Made by a program: the position numbers and the translations under genes. 64,000 nt of DNA from Streptomyces guryensis (GTDB taxonomy: Bacteria > Actinomycetota > Actinomycetes > Streptomycetales > Streptomycetaceae), in NCBI RefSeq assembly GCF_021261325.1, contig NZ_JAJSBI010000007.1, positions 330,464-394,463 on the forward strand. The letters are read 5' to 3'. Shown here one piece after another: positions 24,722 through 33,434 of the stretch. The notes under the pieces are model-generated. The model had not been told where the DNA came from. It saw only the letters and a program-made list of their open reading frames with translations, and did not search any database. Position 1 is the first letter of the stretch. Every line of letters begins with the position of its first letter.

Positions 24722-25126
24722 ATGCAACGCACAACCCTGCTCCAAGAGGACTGGTGGAAGCTGCGGGCCGAGGCCACGTGGGGGAACGCATCGGCGGGAG
24801 AGGATCTCGTCGCACTGCGCGCCGAGAACGATCAGCTGCGGCGGGCGCTGGCCGGCCGTGCGGTCGTCGACCAGGCCTCCGGCATGATGATGGTCCTGAC
24901 CCCCTGCAGCCGCGGGACGGCCAGGGGCCTCCTGGTCGACATCTCACGGCAGTGCCACACCACACTTCCGGAGGTGGCCGCAGCCATGGTCGACGTCTGG
25001 GAGGGCAAGCCGATGACGCGGCCGATGCAGTGGGCGCTGCGGCATGCGCTGCGGCGGCTTTACGCGGAAGACCGAGGGTGCGACTCACCCCCGGCCGATG
25101 AACCGTCCAGCACCCCCGGCCGATGA
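24722..25126 (+). CDS. ANTAR-domain regulator, copy A
   Basis: A 134-aa protein with a short coiled coil (DLVALRAENDQLRRALAGRA) leading into an ANTAR-like three-helix domain (VVDQASGMMMVLTPCSRGTA, LLVDISRQCHTTLPEVAAAM). ANTAR domains bind RNA hairpins and act as antiterminators. No sensor domain is attached. It is preceded by the small membrane gene and followed by a PRC-barrel gene. The paralogue is at 32136-32483. Confidence 0.75.
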   Translation: MQRTTLLQEDWWKLRAEATWGNASAGEDLVALRAENDQLRRALAGRAVVDQASGMMMVLTPCSRGTARGLLVDISRQCHTTLPEVAAAMVDVWEGKPMTRPMQWALRHALRRLYAEDRGCDSPPADEPSSTPGR

Positions 25127-25148
25127 CCCGTCCAGGTAGGGAGAGGCC

Positions 25149-25505
25149 ATGATCCACGCAGCCGATGTCCGGGAATGGCGCAACCGCGATGTCGTCGACA
25201 GCGAAGGCCACAAGGTCGGTGTCCTGGAGGCGGTCTATGTGGACACCACCACCGACGAGCCGGCCATGGCCTCGGTACGGACCGGACTTCCGACCCGGCA
25301 CCGCCTGGTCTTCGTTCCTCTCGAGGACGCGATCGCCGGGCCCGGCTACGTCAAGGTCGGCTATGTCAGAACCCTGGTGAAGCAGGCCCCTTCGATCGGC
25401 ACAGACGACGTGCTTCCCGCCGAGCAGGAGGAAGCCATCTTCAAGCACTATGGACTGCCGTACCAGCCCGGTGCGGCCGGCGAACGGCAACTGGCGCGCC
25501 GCTGA
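25149..25505 (+). CDS. PRC-barrel domain protein
   Basis: A 118-aa protein with a PRC-barrel-like beta domain (WRNRDVVDSEGHKVGVLEAV, TRHRLVFVPLEDAIAGPGYV) and a short tail (EEAIFKHYGLPY). Such proteins are found in actinobacterial stress clusters, and the molecular role is not established. The ribosome site is GGGAGAGG just upstream. A truncated copy sits at 33435. Confidence 0.75.
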   Translation: MIHAADVREWRNRDVVDSEGHKVGVLEAVYVDTTTDEPAMASVRTGLPTRHRLVFVPLEDAIAGPGYVKVGYVRTLVKQAPSIGTDDVLPAEQEEAIFKHYGLPYQPGAAGERQLARR

Positions 25506-25683
25506 CCACCTACGGACGGCACGACTGCCGTGTCCGCCGCAGCCGGGATCTGCGGTGGCAGCCGCCCGCTTCGACCCGTACGGGGCCTCGGCGTCTCCTC
25601 CTTCGCCCCAGCCCGCCGGCGCCGCCTGTGGAGCGGTGTCCCAAGCGGGGGCGGCGAGGTTTCAACTCCGCTGGCAGGGCTAG

Positions 25684-25980
25684 TCGTCGGACATCTCCAG
25701 ACGCTACGGCGGAAGCCCCGCGGGGACGATCATCTCCATCATCGCGGACATCGCGGTACTGATTCTGATCCTGTGGATCGCTCTCTACCTGTTCGACGCC
25801 AACACCGCCAACACCACGGTCTCCTGGGTCCACGACGCGGCGAACTGGCTCTCGGGCTGGTCGCACAATCTGTTCACCATCCACTCGGACAACTGGCGCA
25901 CCGCGGTCAACTACGGTCTGCCCGCTGTCGTCTACCTGCTGATCGGTCACGCGGTGGCCGGACGGGTCAACCGGACCTAG
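25684..25980 (+). CDS. Small membrane protein lacking a normal start codon
   Basis: The open frame after TAG 25681 encodes SRRYGGSPAGTIISIIADIA, a membrane helix (VLILILWIALYLF), AANWLSGWSHNLFTIHSDNW, and a second hydrophobic stretch (GLPAVVYLLIGHAVAGRVNR). It resembles a small Streptomyces membrane protein of about 95 aa. No ATG, GTG or TTG lies between the TAG and the conserved region. The codon where a start would be expected is ATC (25693). Either a start codon was lost by one base change, or ATC is used. Confidence 0.55.
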   Translation, partial: SSDISRRYGGSPAGTIISIIADIAVLILILWIALYLFDANTANTTVSWVHDAANWLSGWSHNLFTIHSDNWRTAVNYGLPAVVYLLIGHAVAGRVNRT

Positions 25981-26007
25981 CCCTCTTCCGCCGTCCCCGC
26001 AACAGCG

Positions 26008-26182
26008 TCAGGCCACCAGTCGGGGGAGGGGCTCCAAGCTGTCGATGAAGGCGCGGGCGCGTTCGGACAGACGGCGGTTGCGGGGGCGAGTTCGCCCTTG
26101 GCCGTTCGAGCAGTACGGGGCTGTTCAGCGCGGTCCGCAGTTGTTCGCACGCGGCCGCGAAACGCTCCCGGATCTCCATCAA
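26008..26182 (-). pseudogene. Joined fragments: LysR C-terminus and GAF-ANTAR piece
   Basis: From 26095 leftward the frame ends RNRRLSERARAFIDSLEPLP and a stop, like the C-terminus of LysR-type regulators. From 26182 leftward, FAAACEQLRTALNSPVLLER resembles EQLQTALNSRVLIEQAKGKL of the GAF-ANTAR gene at 30541. Two unrelated ends abut with no intact gene, so this is a deletion scar. Confidence 0.45.
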
Positions 26183-26331
26183 GGGCGCGTCAGTCCCACC
26201 GTGAGCGGCACAGGTCCGGCCCTCACGCGGTGGCCGCGAGGTGTCGCCCGGCCTGGTCCTTGACGCCCGCCGTCTGGCAGATGGTCACGGCGCCGACGGT
26301 TGTCGGGCTCCGCAACTATCAAGGGACACCG

Positions 26332-27156
26332 ATGGGGAATCGCAGAGAAGAAGAACGGGCGCCCAAGCGCAAGGTACTCGACCTGACTGCGGTGCAGGTG
26401 GTGGCGAGCGCACTCGCGACTGTGGTGGGTGCGGTGCTGGCGTCCCTGCTGGGGGTGACCGGAACGCTCATCGGGGCCGCCGTGGTCAGTACCAGCGCGA
26501 CCACCGGCGCGGCGGTCTTCTCGCATGCTTTCCGACGGACAGGCGAGGGGATCCGTAGCCGGGTGCCGCCCGTGGGAGTGCCGAGGACGCCGGGCGAGGA
26601 GCGGGCGGAACACCGCGCGGACGCCCGGGCGGCGTTCGGGTCACCGGCCCACGCCGAGCCTGTTGCAGCCAGGCCGCCCTTCGGAACCGGTGGCCCGGAT
26701 CGCGAGCACGGCGGGACGACAGCGGGCTCCGCGTCTTCCGGAGGAGAGTCGGTCACCACCTATCGTGGTGGCTCCGTCCGGAGATCCATCGGATGGAGGA
26801 AATACGCCTTGGCGACGGGCCTGGTGTTCGCCCTGGCGATGATCACGGTCACCGCGGTGGAGGTGATCATGGTTAAACCGGTGGCGGCCGCGGTCAGGAA
26901 CGAGCCGGGCAGGGGAACCTCGGTGGGCGGTGGCTCGGCCGGTACCCCGGGTCCCGGCGACAGCCGGACGCCCACCTCGGGTGCGTCCAGCGGCACGGCG
27001 CCGCAGACGGCCGGCTCCGCCTTGCCGGACGCGAGCGCGGCGCCGGACACCATTTCTGGTCCGGGCGCCAGCTCCAGCCCCAGCCCGAGCGGTTCGGCGT
27101 CGTCCGCATCGTCCAGCGGCGCTGCGGCGAGCAGTTCCGACGCCACCGCTGATTGA
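26332..27156 (+). CDS. Membrane protein with two helical segments and Ser/Gly-rich tail
   Basis: A 274-aa protein. A charged start (MGNRREEERAPKRKVLDL) leads to a hydrophobic region (VVASALATVVGAVLASLLGV, GTLIGAAVVSTSATTGAAVF), then a polar stretch, a membrane helix (ALATGLVFALAMITVTAVEV) and about 80 residues of Ser/Ala/Gly/Pro. The design resembles actinobacterial membrane-anchored proteins of unknown role. Confidence 0.65.
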   Translation: MGNRREEERAPKRKVLDLTAVQVVASALATVVGAVLASLLGVTGTLIGAAVVSTSATTGAAVFSHAFRRTGEGIRSRVPPVGVPRTPGEERAEHRADARAAFGSPAHAEPVAARPPFGTGGPDREHGGTTAGSASSGGESVTTYRGGSVRRSIGWRKYALATGLVFALAMITVTAVEVIMVKPVAAAVRNEPGRGTSVGGGSAGTPGPGDSRTPTSGASSGTAPQTAGSALPDASAAPDTISGPGASSSPSPSGSASSASSSGAAASSSDATAD

Positions 27157-27687
27157 GCAGTGACGAGCCGGTCCAGACCTCGGCGGGCGGCGTCGTCGGG
27201 GGCGGAGCGCGTAGGACCCGGTCCGAGACGCGCCGTCCTGGTCAGCTGTTCCATGAAGAACACTCATGCATGAGCGCTGCGCCGCATGGCCGTCCGGTGC
27301 GGGAGGGTTGTCCGGGGATCGTCGGTGGAGGGCGGCACGGTGGTGGAACCAGTGCTGTTCGTCGCGGGGGCGCACGACGGTCGGACGGCGTCTTCGCCGC
27401 ACCTTGTCGCCTGTGTTGTCCCGGCCGTGGCGGGCGGTGCGGCGTGCGCCGGGTCAGGATCGGGCTCAGCCCCGGCAGAGCCGCCGGGATCCCCCGGTCA
27501 CGCGGTCGGCGGCCCCGGTACCGCTGGTGGACGGCTCGACTCCGTAGGCCGTCCCGGCCTTCGCACGAGTGACGGTCGCACCTTGATGTGCCCCGGGTCT
27601 GATGGAGTCGGGTTGCTGAGAACGGCAGTCCGGCAGCAGCCGGAGACTGCCTCGGGCAGCCATGCCCGCGTCTGCCCGGGCGAGGCC
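27157..27687. other. 530 bp with no recognisable gene
   Basis: Open frames exist on both strands, but none shows a known domain, a good ribosome site or conserved start. Composition is Arg/Pro/Gly-rich in all frames, as expected of non-coding high-GC DNA. Confidence 0.5.
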
Positions 27688-28182
27688 CTAATGCACCCGG
27701 GCCTCGCCGGTCTCATGCGTGTCCTCGTCCGGCAGGTGGACGTCGTTGACCGCGATGTTCACCTCGACGACTTCCAGGCCCGTCATCCGCTCCACCGCCG
27801 CGATCACGTTCTCACGGACCTCTGCGGCGAGGTCGGTGATGCTCACCCCGTACTCGACGACGACCTGGAGGTCGATGGCGGTCTGCTTCTCACCGACCTC
27901 GACCTTGACGCCGCGCCCCGCGCTCGGATGCCCGCCCGGGACCCGGTCGCGCATGGCTCCCATGGTGCGGGTGAATCCGCCGCCCAGCGCGTGGATTCCG
28001 GGGACCTCCCGTGCGGCGATGCCGGCGATCTTCTCCACCACCCCGTCGGCGATGGTGGTCCGGCCGCGGGTCTCCGGCGGTTCCTGGGGCCCGGGATGTG
28101 CGGCGTGCAGTGTCGTGCCCAGGCCGGTGCGGGGCTCATCGGAGCCGGGCCTGGGAAGGGTCGAACCGTTCGGCTCCGTCAT
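27688..28182 (-). CDS. Asp23/Gls24 family envelope-stress protein
   Basis: A 164-aa protein. A disordered N-terminus is followed by the Asp23 domain: TTIADGVVEKIAGIAAREVP, IDLQVVVEYGVSITDLAAEV, then VIAAVERMTGLEVVEVNIAV. ATG 28182 is preferred because GGAGG lies ten bases upstream. Asp23-type proteins are abundant envelope-associated stress proteins and are often multi-copy in actinobacteria. It is divergent from the STAS-led gene set to the right. Confidence 0.85.
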   Translation of the reverse strand: MTEPNGSTLPRPGSDEPRTGLGTTLHAAHPGPQEPPETRGRTTIADGVVEKIAGIAAREVPGIHALGGGFTRTMGAMRDRVPGGHPSAGRGVKVEVGEKQTAIDLQVVVEYGVSITDLAAEVRENVIAAVERMTGLEVVEVNIAVNDVHLPDEDTHETGEARVH

Positions 28183-28631
28183 GCGAAGCCACCTCCTCGG
28201 GTGGTGCACGGACTGCCGTGCCCGGGCGGCCGTCGGCCGCCGCCTGCCGTGCGGCTCGCCGAGTACCGCGCTGCGCCACGTCCATGCCCGCGTACGGCAT
28301 CACATCGCGGCCACGGTCCAGGCCCTGGGAACAGGCGGGTTACCGGCCGCCCACCGGACCGCGCCGAGGACTATGCTGCTGGTACGGACGTCCCAGACCC
28401 CGGCGGCTTGTCGTTGCTCGACACAGATGGCGCGCGGAGCGGACTGGTAGTCCGTCACCCGGCGGCATCCCTGGAGGGAACCGGGTGGTCCGCTGTCCTG
28501 GCGCACAGGTGGTCGGACCGGCCTTCGCTCCGACTCCGCCGAACGTACGCCCCCACCGGGAGCGCGCCGTACAAGCCGGGTATCCGGCGTCACCGCGCCC
28601 GCTGCCGGATGGTCCCCAGAACCGAGGCGTC
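28183..28631. other. 450-bp divergent intergenic region
   Basis: No gene recognised. It should hold promoters for the Asp23 gene and the STAS gene, but no clear promoter hexamers could be assigned. Confidence 0.45.
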
Positions 28632-29057
28632 ATGTCCCTCCCGCAGCTCACCGTGTACCGCCATGACCGGAGGAAACGGGCACTGATCACCCTGGCCGGT
28701 GAGATCGACCTGGAATCGGCGCCACTGGTGCGCGCCGCGCTGGAACGGTGTCTGTACGACGACATGCACACCATCGACGTCGACCTCACCCCCGTCACCT
28801 TCTGCGACTGCAGCGGACTCAACGCCTTCCTGTACGCCGTGCAGCAGACCACCCTGGCGGGCGGGACCCTGCGACTGCACCACCCGCCGCCGATGCTCGC
28901 CCTTGTCATCGGCCTCGCCGGCTGCGGGTTCCTGCTCCTCGGCACTCCGTTCGGCTCCCTGCCACCTCCTCGCGGGGACACCGCGGCCATGCCCGCTCCG
29001 GCCCCGCCACACCGGTCTGTCCCGCTGGCGCCTGTTCTCTCGGGCGATGTGCGATGA
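28632..29057 (+). CDS. STAS-domain anti-sigma factor antagonist
   Basis: A 141-aa protein with the STAS fold (RALITLAGEIDLESAPLVRA, IDVDLTPVTFCDCSGLNAFL). The Ser in DCSGLN is at the position phosphorylated in SpoIIAA/RsbV, so its state should control binding to an anti-sigma kinase. The last 35 residues are a Pro-rich tail. It overlaps the next gene by ATGA. Nearby sigma-factor and PP2C phosphatase fragments suggest this was once part of a sigma-B-like control module. Confidence 0.83.
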   Translation: MSLPQLTVYRHDRRKRALITLAGEIDLESAPLVRAALERCLYDDMHTIDVDLTPVTFCDCSGLNAFLYAVQQTTLAGGTLRLHHPPPMLALVIGLAGCGFLLLGTPFGSLPPPRGDTAAMPAPAPPHRSVPLAPVLSGDVR

Positions 29058-29725
29058 CGGCCGGAGTCGGGAGGGGACAGTCACGGAAGCCGGGGGACGG
29101 CGAGCCGTCCGCCGTGGCTCCAGTGCGGCTGCGTCTGCTGAACCGGTGGATGGTGGAGGACATGCTTGAGGACCTGGCGGGACTGTATGCGGAGGCCCGT
29201 GCGACGGCGCCGGGCGAGGCGTACCGCCGTCCCGGCCGCCGGAACTTCCTGAACCGTCTCACCACGGACATGCGCCGGCCGGGATTCGCCATGGTGGTCG
29301 GCGAGACGGACGGACTGATGGGATGCGCCTTCGGGTTCCCGGCACGCGGCGACGGCTCGTGGTGGTTCGGTCCCGACGGAGTACTGCCGCGCAGCATCGA
29401 TCAACTACCGCTGCCCGACCGGGTCTTCGCGTTCGGTGACATCCTGATCCGGCCGCAACCCCGGGACCGGGAACTCGCCCGGCGTGTGCAGGAGCGGCTG
29501 CTGACCGACCATCAGGCGTCACTTGGCGCCACCCTGGTGGACCGGGCCGATCGCGCAACCTCCGCTGCGTTCCGCTCCTGGGGGTGGCTGGATGTCGGAG
29601 AGCTTCGCGGGCCGGCCGGTCCCACCAGGTTCCGCGCGCTGGTGCTTCCCGTCGGGGAACGTACCACGGCGAGGCTGGAGGGCCTTGCCGCGATGCCTGG
29701 AGGCGGTGGCCCGGGTGGTCCCTGA
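29054..29725 (+). CDS. GNAT-like N-acetyltransferase
   Basis: A 223-aa protein whose central region (MVVGETDGLMGCAFGFPARG, then VFAFGDILIRPQPRDRELAR and LVDRADRATSAAFRSWGW) follows the GNAT pattern of strand, beta bulge and acceptor-binding helix. The substrate is unknown. It is coupled to the STAS gene by ATGA overlap and overlaps the GAF-ANTAR gene at its 3' end, so the three are probably co-translated. A decayed copy lies at 37497-37710. Confidence 0.65.
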   Translation: MTAGVGRGQSRKPGDGEPSAVAPVRLRLLNRWMVEDMLEDLAGLYAEARATAPGEAYRRPGRRNFLNRLTTDMRRPGFAMVVGETDGLMGCAFGFPARGDGSWWFGPDGVLPRSIDQLPLPDRVFAFGDILIRPQPRDRELARRVQERLLTDHQASLGATLVDRADRATSAAFRSWGWLDVGELRGPAGPTRFRALVLPVGERTTARLEGLAAMPGGGGPGGP

Positions 29726-30461
29726 GAGGCGGTCGGCCCGCATTCGGATGCTGGTGGCCGAGCAGGCGGCCCGGCGCGGTGCCCGGGTCGGCGTGGTGGA
29801 CGTGTGCACCGCGGCCGTGGCCGCGCTGCCGGTCGGCGGGGCCGGGCTGTCGGCGATGTCCAAGGCTGCGCCGAGCCACCCGCTGTGCAGCACCGACGAC
29901 ATCAGCGAGCAACTGGAAGAGCTCCAGCTCACGCTGGGCGAGGGGCCCTGTGTGGACGCCTTCCTGCACGGCTCGGCCGTCCTGACACCCGATCTGCTCA
30001 CCCGTGACCTGCAGGACCGTTGGATGGTGTTCGCCGAGGCGGCCCTGGAAGCCGGGGCACGCGCGGTGTTCGCGCTCCCGCTGCAGATGGGGGCGATCAG
30101 CCCGGGAGTGCTGGACCTGTATGCCGATGTTCCGGTCCGGTTGGACGCGGAGGAACTGGCGGACGCGTTGGCGTTCGCCGATCTCGCGACATGGGTACTG
30201 CTCGACGCGCGAGTCGACGAGACGGGCGGGCCGCGCGATGGTCCCGTCGAGGACCTGGGCGCATACCGGGCGGAGATCGACCAGGCCAGCGGGATGCTCA
30301 CGGCCCAGCTCGGAGTCGGCATCGAGGAAGCCTTCGTAAGGCTCCGCGCCTACGCCTATGCACACGGACGCCGGCTCGCCGACGTGGCCGCGGACGTGGT
30401 GGCCCGGCAGCTTCGTTTCCCACCGGACGCGGAGCCGGGTCAGGCCGAGGAGAAAACCTGA
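29706..30461 (+). CDS. GAF-ANTAR regulator
   Basis: A protein of about 250 aa with a GAF sensor (VGVVDVCTAAVAALPVGG through RAVFALPLQMGAISPGVLDL; EGPCVDAF motif) and a C-terminal ANTAR domain (YRAEIDQASGMLTAQLGVGI, AFVRLRAYAYAHGRRLADVA). The ANTAR helices should bind RNA. The start is uncertain: GTG 29706 or GTG 29715, both inside the end of the acetyltransferase gene. Confidence 0.8.
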   Translation: MARVVPERRSARIRMLVAEQAARRGARVGVVDVCTAAVAALPVGGAGLSAMSKAAPSHPLCSTDDISEQLEELQLTLGEGPCVDAFLHGSAVLTPDLLTRDLQDRWMVFAEAALEAGARAVFALPLQMGAISPGVLDLYADVPVRLDAEELADALAFADLATWVLLDARVDETGGPRDGPVEDLGAYRAEIDQASGMLTAQLGVGIEEAFVRLRAYAYAHGRRLADVAADVVARQLRFPPDAEPGQAEEKT

Positions 30462-30540
30462 CGCAGCGGTGCCGGCCGAGGAACGTGCTGTACTTCCCGC
30501 CCCGTCGGGCCGGGAAAAGGCTCAATTGAGGGTGCCCACG

Positions 30541-31257
30541 ATGAATGAACAGCTTCTGGCCAAGACCTTCGTCGAGCTGGCCGACAACCTGGTCGCCGAC
30601 TTCGACCTCATCGACTTCCTGCGCCTGCTGACCGACCGCTGCGTCGGTATGCTCGACGCGAGCGCCGCCGGGGTGCTGCTCGCCGACCGGGACGGCAAAC
30701 TCCGCGTCATGGCCGCCTCCGACGAACAGGTGCGTGTTCTGGAGCTGTTCCAGCTCCAGAACGACCAAGGCCCCTGCCTCGAGTGCTTCCGCACCGGCGC
30801 ACCGGTGATCATCCCCGACCTGACCCGGGAGGTCGACCGCTGGCCGCGTTTCGTCACGGCGGCCCACCGCAGCGGGTTCGGGGCCGTCCAGGCCTTGCCC
30901 ATGCGCCTGCGGGACGAGACCGTCGGCGCCCTGAACCTCTTCCGCGCAGCCCCCGGCCCCTTCGACCCACCGGCCACACTCATCGCCCAGGCCCTGGCCG
31001 ACGTCGCCACCATCAGCCTGCTGCAACAACGCACCGCCCAGCGCAGCACGGTGCTCAACGAACAACTGCAGACGGCGCTGAACAGCCGGGTACTGATCGA
31101 ACAGGCCAAGGGGAAGCTCGCCGAACGCCAGGGCATCGACATGGAGCAGGCGTTCAGCGCGCTGCGCGGCTACGCCCGCTCCCACAACCGGCGCTTGTCC
31201 GACGTGGCCCGCGCCTTCATCGCCGACTCCGAACCCCTTGCCGGTCTGGGGTTCTGA
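30541..31257 (+). CDS. GAF-ANTAR regulator
   Basis: A 238-aa protein: helical N-terminus (FVELADNLVADFDLIDFLRL), GAF domain (CVGMLDASAAGVLLADRDGK, NDQGPCLECF) and ANTAR domain (LIEQAKGKLAERQGIDMEQA, FSALRGYARSHNRRLSDVAR). This is the classic actinobacterial arrangement in which a small-molecule signal changes RNA binding. It starts at ATG 30541. A fragment of a similar gene lies at about 26100-26182. Confidence 0.88.
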   Translation: MNEQLLAKTFVELADNLVADFDLIDFLRLLTDRCVGMLDASAAGVLLADRDGKLRVMAASDEQVRVLELFQLQNDQGPCLECFRTGAPVIIPDLTREVDRWPRFVTAAHRSGFGAVQALPMRLRDETVGALNLFRAAPGPFDPPATLIAQALADVATISLLQQRTAQRSTVLNEQLQTALNSRVLIEQAKGKLAERQGIDMEQAFSALRGYARSHNRRLSDVARAFIADSEPLAGLGF

Positions 31258-31278
31258 CCCACGCCCTGGCGGGGCCCG

Positions 31279-31683
31279 CTACTGCTCTGCGCCGTCCTCG
31301 ATCAGACGGCGGTGCAGTTCCGTGGTCATGACGTGGATCGCTCGCGTCAGCTCGGTGTTGGTCTTGAGCTCCAACTCCTGCTCGACGAAATCGTGGTCGG
31401 CCTTGATCTGCTGGAAGGCCGCCTGCCGGTTCTGGCCGATCATGACGAACGTGGAGAGGAAGATCGCTTCCAGCGACACCACGAGCGTCAACGTGGGCCA
31501 GGGGCTGCCCTCGACGAACAGCATCCAGAGCACGAACGCGATCGCATGGATGTAGACGAACGGCATCGAACCGGCGAACTTGGTGATGGCGTCGGCGATC
31601 CGCAGTTGGGCGTCCCCGGCACGGCTGTTGCGGTGCGCAACCACTGCGGGGTGGTGCATGGCCTGGCTGTCCTGCTCACTCAT
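31279..31683 (-). CDS. DUF1003 membrane protein
   Basis: A 134-aa protein with two membrane helices (FVYIHAIAFVLWMLFVE and LTLVVSLEAIFLSTFVMIGQ) and the charged segment NRQAAFQQIKADHDFVEQEL typical of DUF1003. Function unknown. It converges on the GAF-ANTAR gene. Confidence 0.82.
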   Translation of the reverse strand: MSEQDSQAMHHPAVVAHRNSRAGDAQLRIADAITKFAGSMPFVYIHAIAFVLWMLFVEGSPWPTLTLVVSLEAIFLSTFVMIGQNRQAAFQQIKADHDFVEQELELKTNTELTRAIHVMTTELHRRLIEDGAEQ

Positions 31684-31760
31684 AGCGGCGCGCCTCTCGC
31701 GTTTCGGGGCTTCGCGGAGCACCGCCGACCACGGGCAACTGCCCCGCGCATCCCTGGAGC

Positions 31761-31907
31761 CTAGCCGCGGGGCTCGGCCATCACATGGTCGCCCAGGCGC
31801 GCACAGGTGCGGGTGATCAGACGGGAGACGTGCATCTGCGAGAGACCGCGCTGCAGGGCGATGCGGTTCTGTGTCATCTCCTCGAAAAACCTCACGTAGA
31901 GGATCTT
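31761..31907 (-). pseudogene. SigB/SigF-type sigma factor, C-terminal fragment
   Basis: The last 48 codons of a sigma-70 family protein: RKILYVRFFEEMTQNRIALQ, then RGLSQMHVSRLITRTCARLG and a TAG stop. This is region 4.2, the -35-binding helix-turn-helix of SigB/SigF-type stress sigma factors. Everything upstream is missing, and at about 31908 the sequence becomes the end of a phosphatase gene on the other strand. Confidence 0.7.
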
Positions 31908-32083
31908 CCGCCCTCGGCGCCGCCGCGATCATCAGCGATCTCCCCGCGCTGCTGAACGCATTCCCCGCAGGACCCGCCGACGACGTCGCCCTCCTCGCCC
32001 TCAGCGCCACTTCCACGACACCCTCCGGCGCCTCGGGCACCGCACACACCAGCGTGCCCCTCCCACTCCCCGACAGCACATGA
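31905..32083 (+). pseudogene. PP2C-type phosphatase, C-terminal fragment
   Basis: The end of a SpoIIE/RsbU-like phosphatase: LPALLNAFPAGPADDVALLA, where the DDVALL motif is the final metal-site strand, followed by a Ser/Thr/Pro tail and a stop. The 5' part is absent. It is joined end to end with the sigma-factor fragment. Confidence 0.6.
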
Positions 32084-32135
32084 CCGAGCCGAACGGGCGA
32101 TGAGCCGACAGGACGACCGCCGGGCGCGCACGCCG

Positions 32136-32483
32136 TCATCTCCGGCCCGCCGAACGGAGGCGCCGCAGTGCCTGGCGCAGCTCCTGTCGTACCCGTTCCG
32201 GGAGCGCCTCGTCCTTCGTCGTGGCGACCAGCGCCGCGGCCACGTCCCGGAGCTTGACGTTGCAGCGCTGCGACACGTCCACCAGCAGATCCCAGGCCCT
32301 CTCACTGGAACAGGCCGCCAGGGCCATCACCATGCCGCGCGCCTGGTCGATCACCGCACGACTCACCAGCGCCCGCCCCAACTGTTCGTTGCCGGCGCGC
32401 AGTTCGACGACCTCGGCCAGCAGGTCCGCAGCCGCAGCCGTCGACAGCGGCTGCTCCTCACAGGGCGTGGTCACCTGGTGCAT
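32136..32483 (-). CDS. ANTAR-domain regulator, copy B
   Basis: A 115-aa protein with coiled coil (LLAEVVELRAGNEQLGRALV) and ANTAR-like domain (VIDQARGMVMALAACSSERA, LLVDVSQRCNVKLRDVAAAL). It is paralogous to 24722-25126 and placed in the opposite orientation beside the copy-B membrane gene. Confidence 0.72.
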   Translation of the reverse strand: MHQVTTPCEEQPLSTAAAADLLAEVVELRAGNEQLGRALVSRAVIDQARGMVMALAACSSERAWDLLVDVSQRCNVKLRDVAAALVATTKDEALPERVRQELRQALRRLRSAGRR

Positions 32484-32586
32484 GGTGCGTACCTCACAAC
32501 GCAGTCATCCTGTCCATGGGGGTCGGCGGCACGCCCGTTGCCGTTCGCCGGCCGCGCCGGACCGGTAAGGCGGGCCGTGGTGTCGG

Positions 32587-32838
32587 TCACCTGCGGTACT
32601 CGCTGTCCCGACGGACCTTGCGTCTCCACCGCGCCCGATGCCGACGGCGGTCCCGGTGGTCCCGGTACTCCCCGGGACCGGAACTGCCGCCACGGTCCCA
32701 GCCCCCGCCTTCACCACGGCGGCCGTATTGGGCGGCACCGAACACCAGCACGACCGACGCCGCGGCCGCCCACCAGATGGGGTGGAGGAAGCCGAAGCCG
32801 AACAGGACCACGATGAGGATAAGGAGCAGGACGAACAC
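32587..32838 (-). CDS. Small membrane protein (FGFGF family), copy B
   Basis: An 83-aa protein starting at GTG (VFVLLLILIVVLFGFGFLHP, WWAAAASVVLVFGAAQ) with an Arg/Gly-rich tail (EYRDHRDRRRHRARWRRKVR). It is the paralogue of 24343-24639. The shared promoter-like block lies upstream at about 32890-32912. Confidence 0.7.
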   Translation of the reverse strand: MFVLLLILIVVLFGFGFLHPIWWAAAASVVLVFGAAQYGRRGEGGGWDRGGSSGPGEYRDHRDRRRHRARWRRKVRRDSEYRR

Positions 32839-33029
32839 GACGGCCCCCCGGAGCGGAACAGAGCATCACAGCCGGGGGCAGGGGCCTGTTAGGACAGCCT
32901 AGCCCTGCCAAGTGACTGCTGGTAGCGCCCCATGTAACGGTCTCGCACCCGGAGCGGACGGCCACTTGCCGGCTGTTCAGGGAGCGCGGCAAGGGCTGGT
33001 GCGCGCGGTACGGCCCGAGCGCGGTACGC

Positions 33030-33115
33030 ATGTACGCGCTGATCGTTCCGGCTTCGATCCCCTTCGTCCTCTCGCCGTTGTGATGGCCCTGTCGTAGGGG
33101 GAGGCGGGTTTCCTC
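33030..33115 (+). pseudogene. Decayed copy of the MYALIVPAS membrane gene
   Basis: It starts MYALIVPASIPFVL like the gene at 23963, then needs a one-base shift to continue LAVVMALS. There a TAG stands where the intact gene has a Trp codon. Both the frameshift and the stop mark it as dead. Confidence 0.6.
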
Positions 33116-33434
33116 TTCCGGCCTCGCGGAGCGGCGGCGCGTCCGCCACGAGGGCCGGCACGACCGGACCGGCAGATCACGCAATGGTTGCAGCGCGGGT
33201 GAGCACGGCATGGATTCAGCGCACCGGCGTATCCATCAGGGGTGCGAGGCGCACCAGCCGCAGTACCATGGATCGTGGGTTGGCTCACTCTCACGTGCAG
33301 CCGCCCGGAAGGGCGACTCCGGCGTGGTTGCGCCGGAGTCGTTGGTACAGCCGCAGTGCCGGTTCCGGTAGGGCGCCGACCTTCCAAGGGACGCGGCCCG
33401 CGTCGACCCGTGTCCCGCTCAGGAGGGACCGCGG
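33116..33434. other. 320 bp with no recognisable gene
   Basis: No supported frame or RNA. It lies between two decayed paralogues of the block at 23.7-25.5 kb. Confidence 0.45.

Noticed and set aside
26241..26558. Alternative frames over the membrane protein at 26332
   Set aside because: Lack hydrophobic segments and any conserved feature; the 26332 frame has coherent membrane helices.
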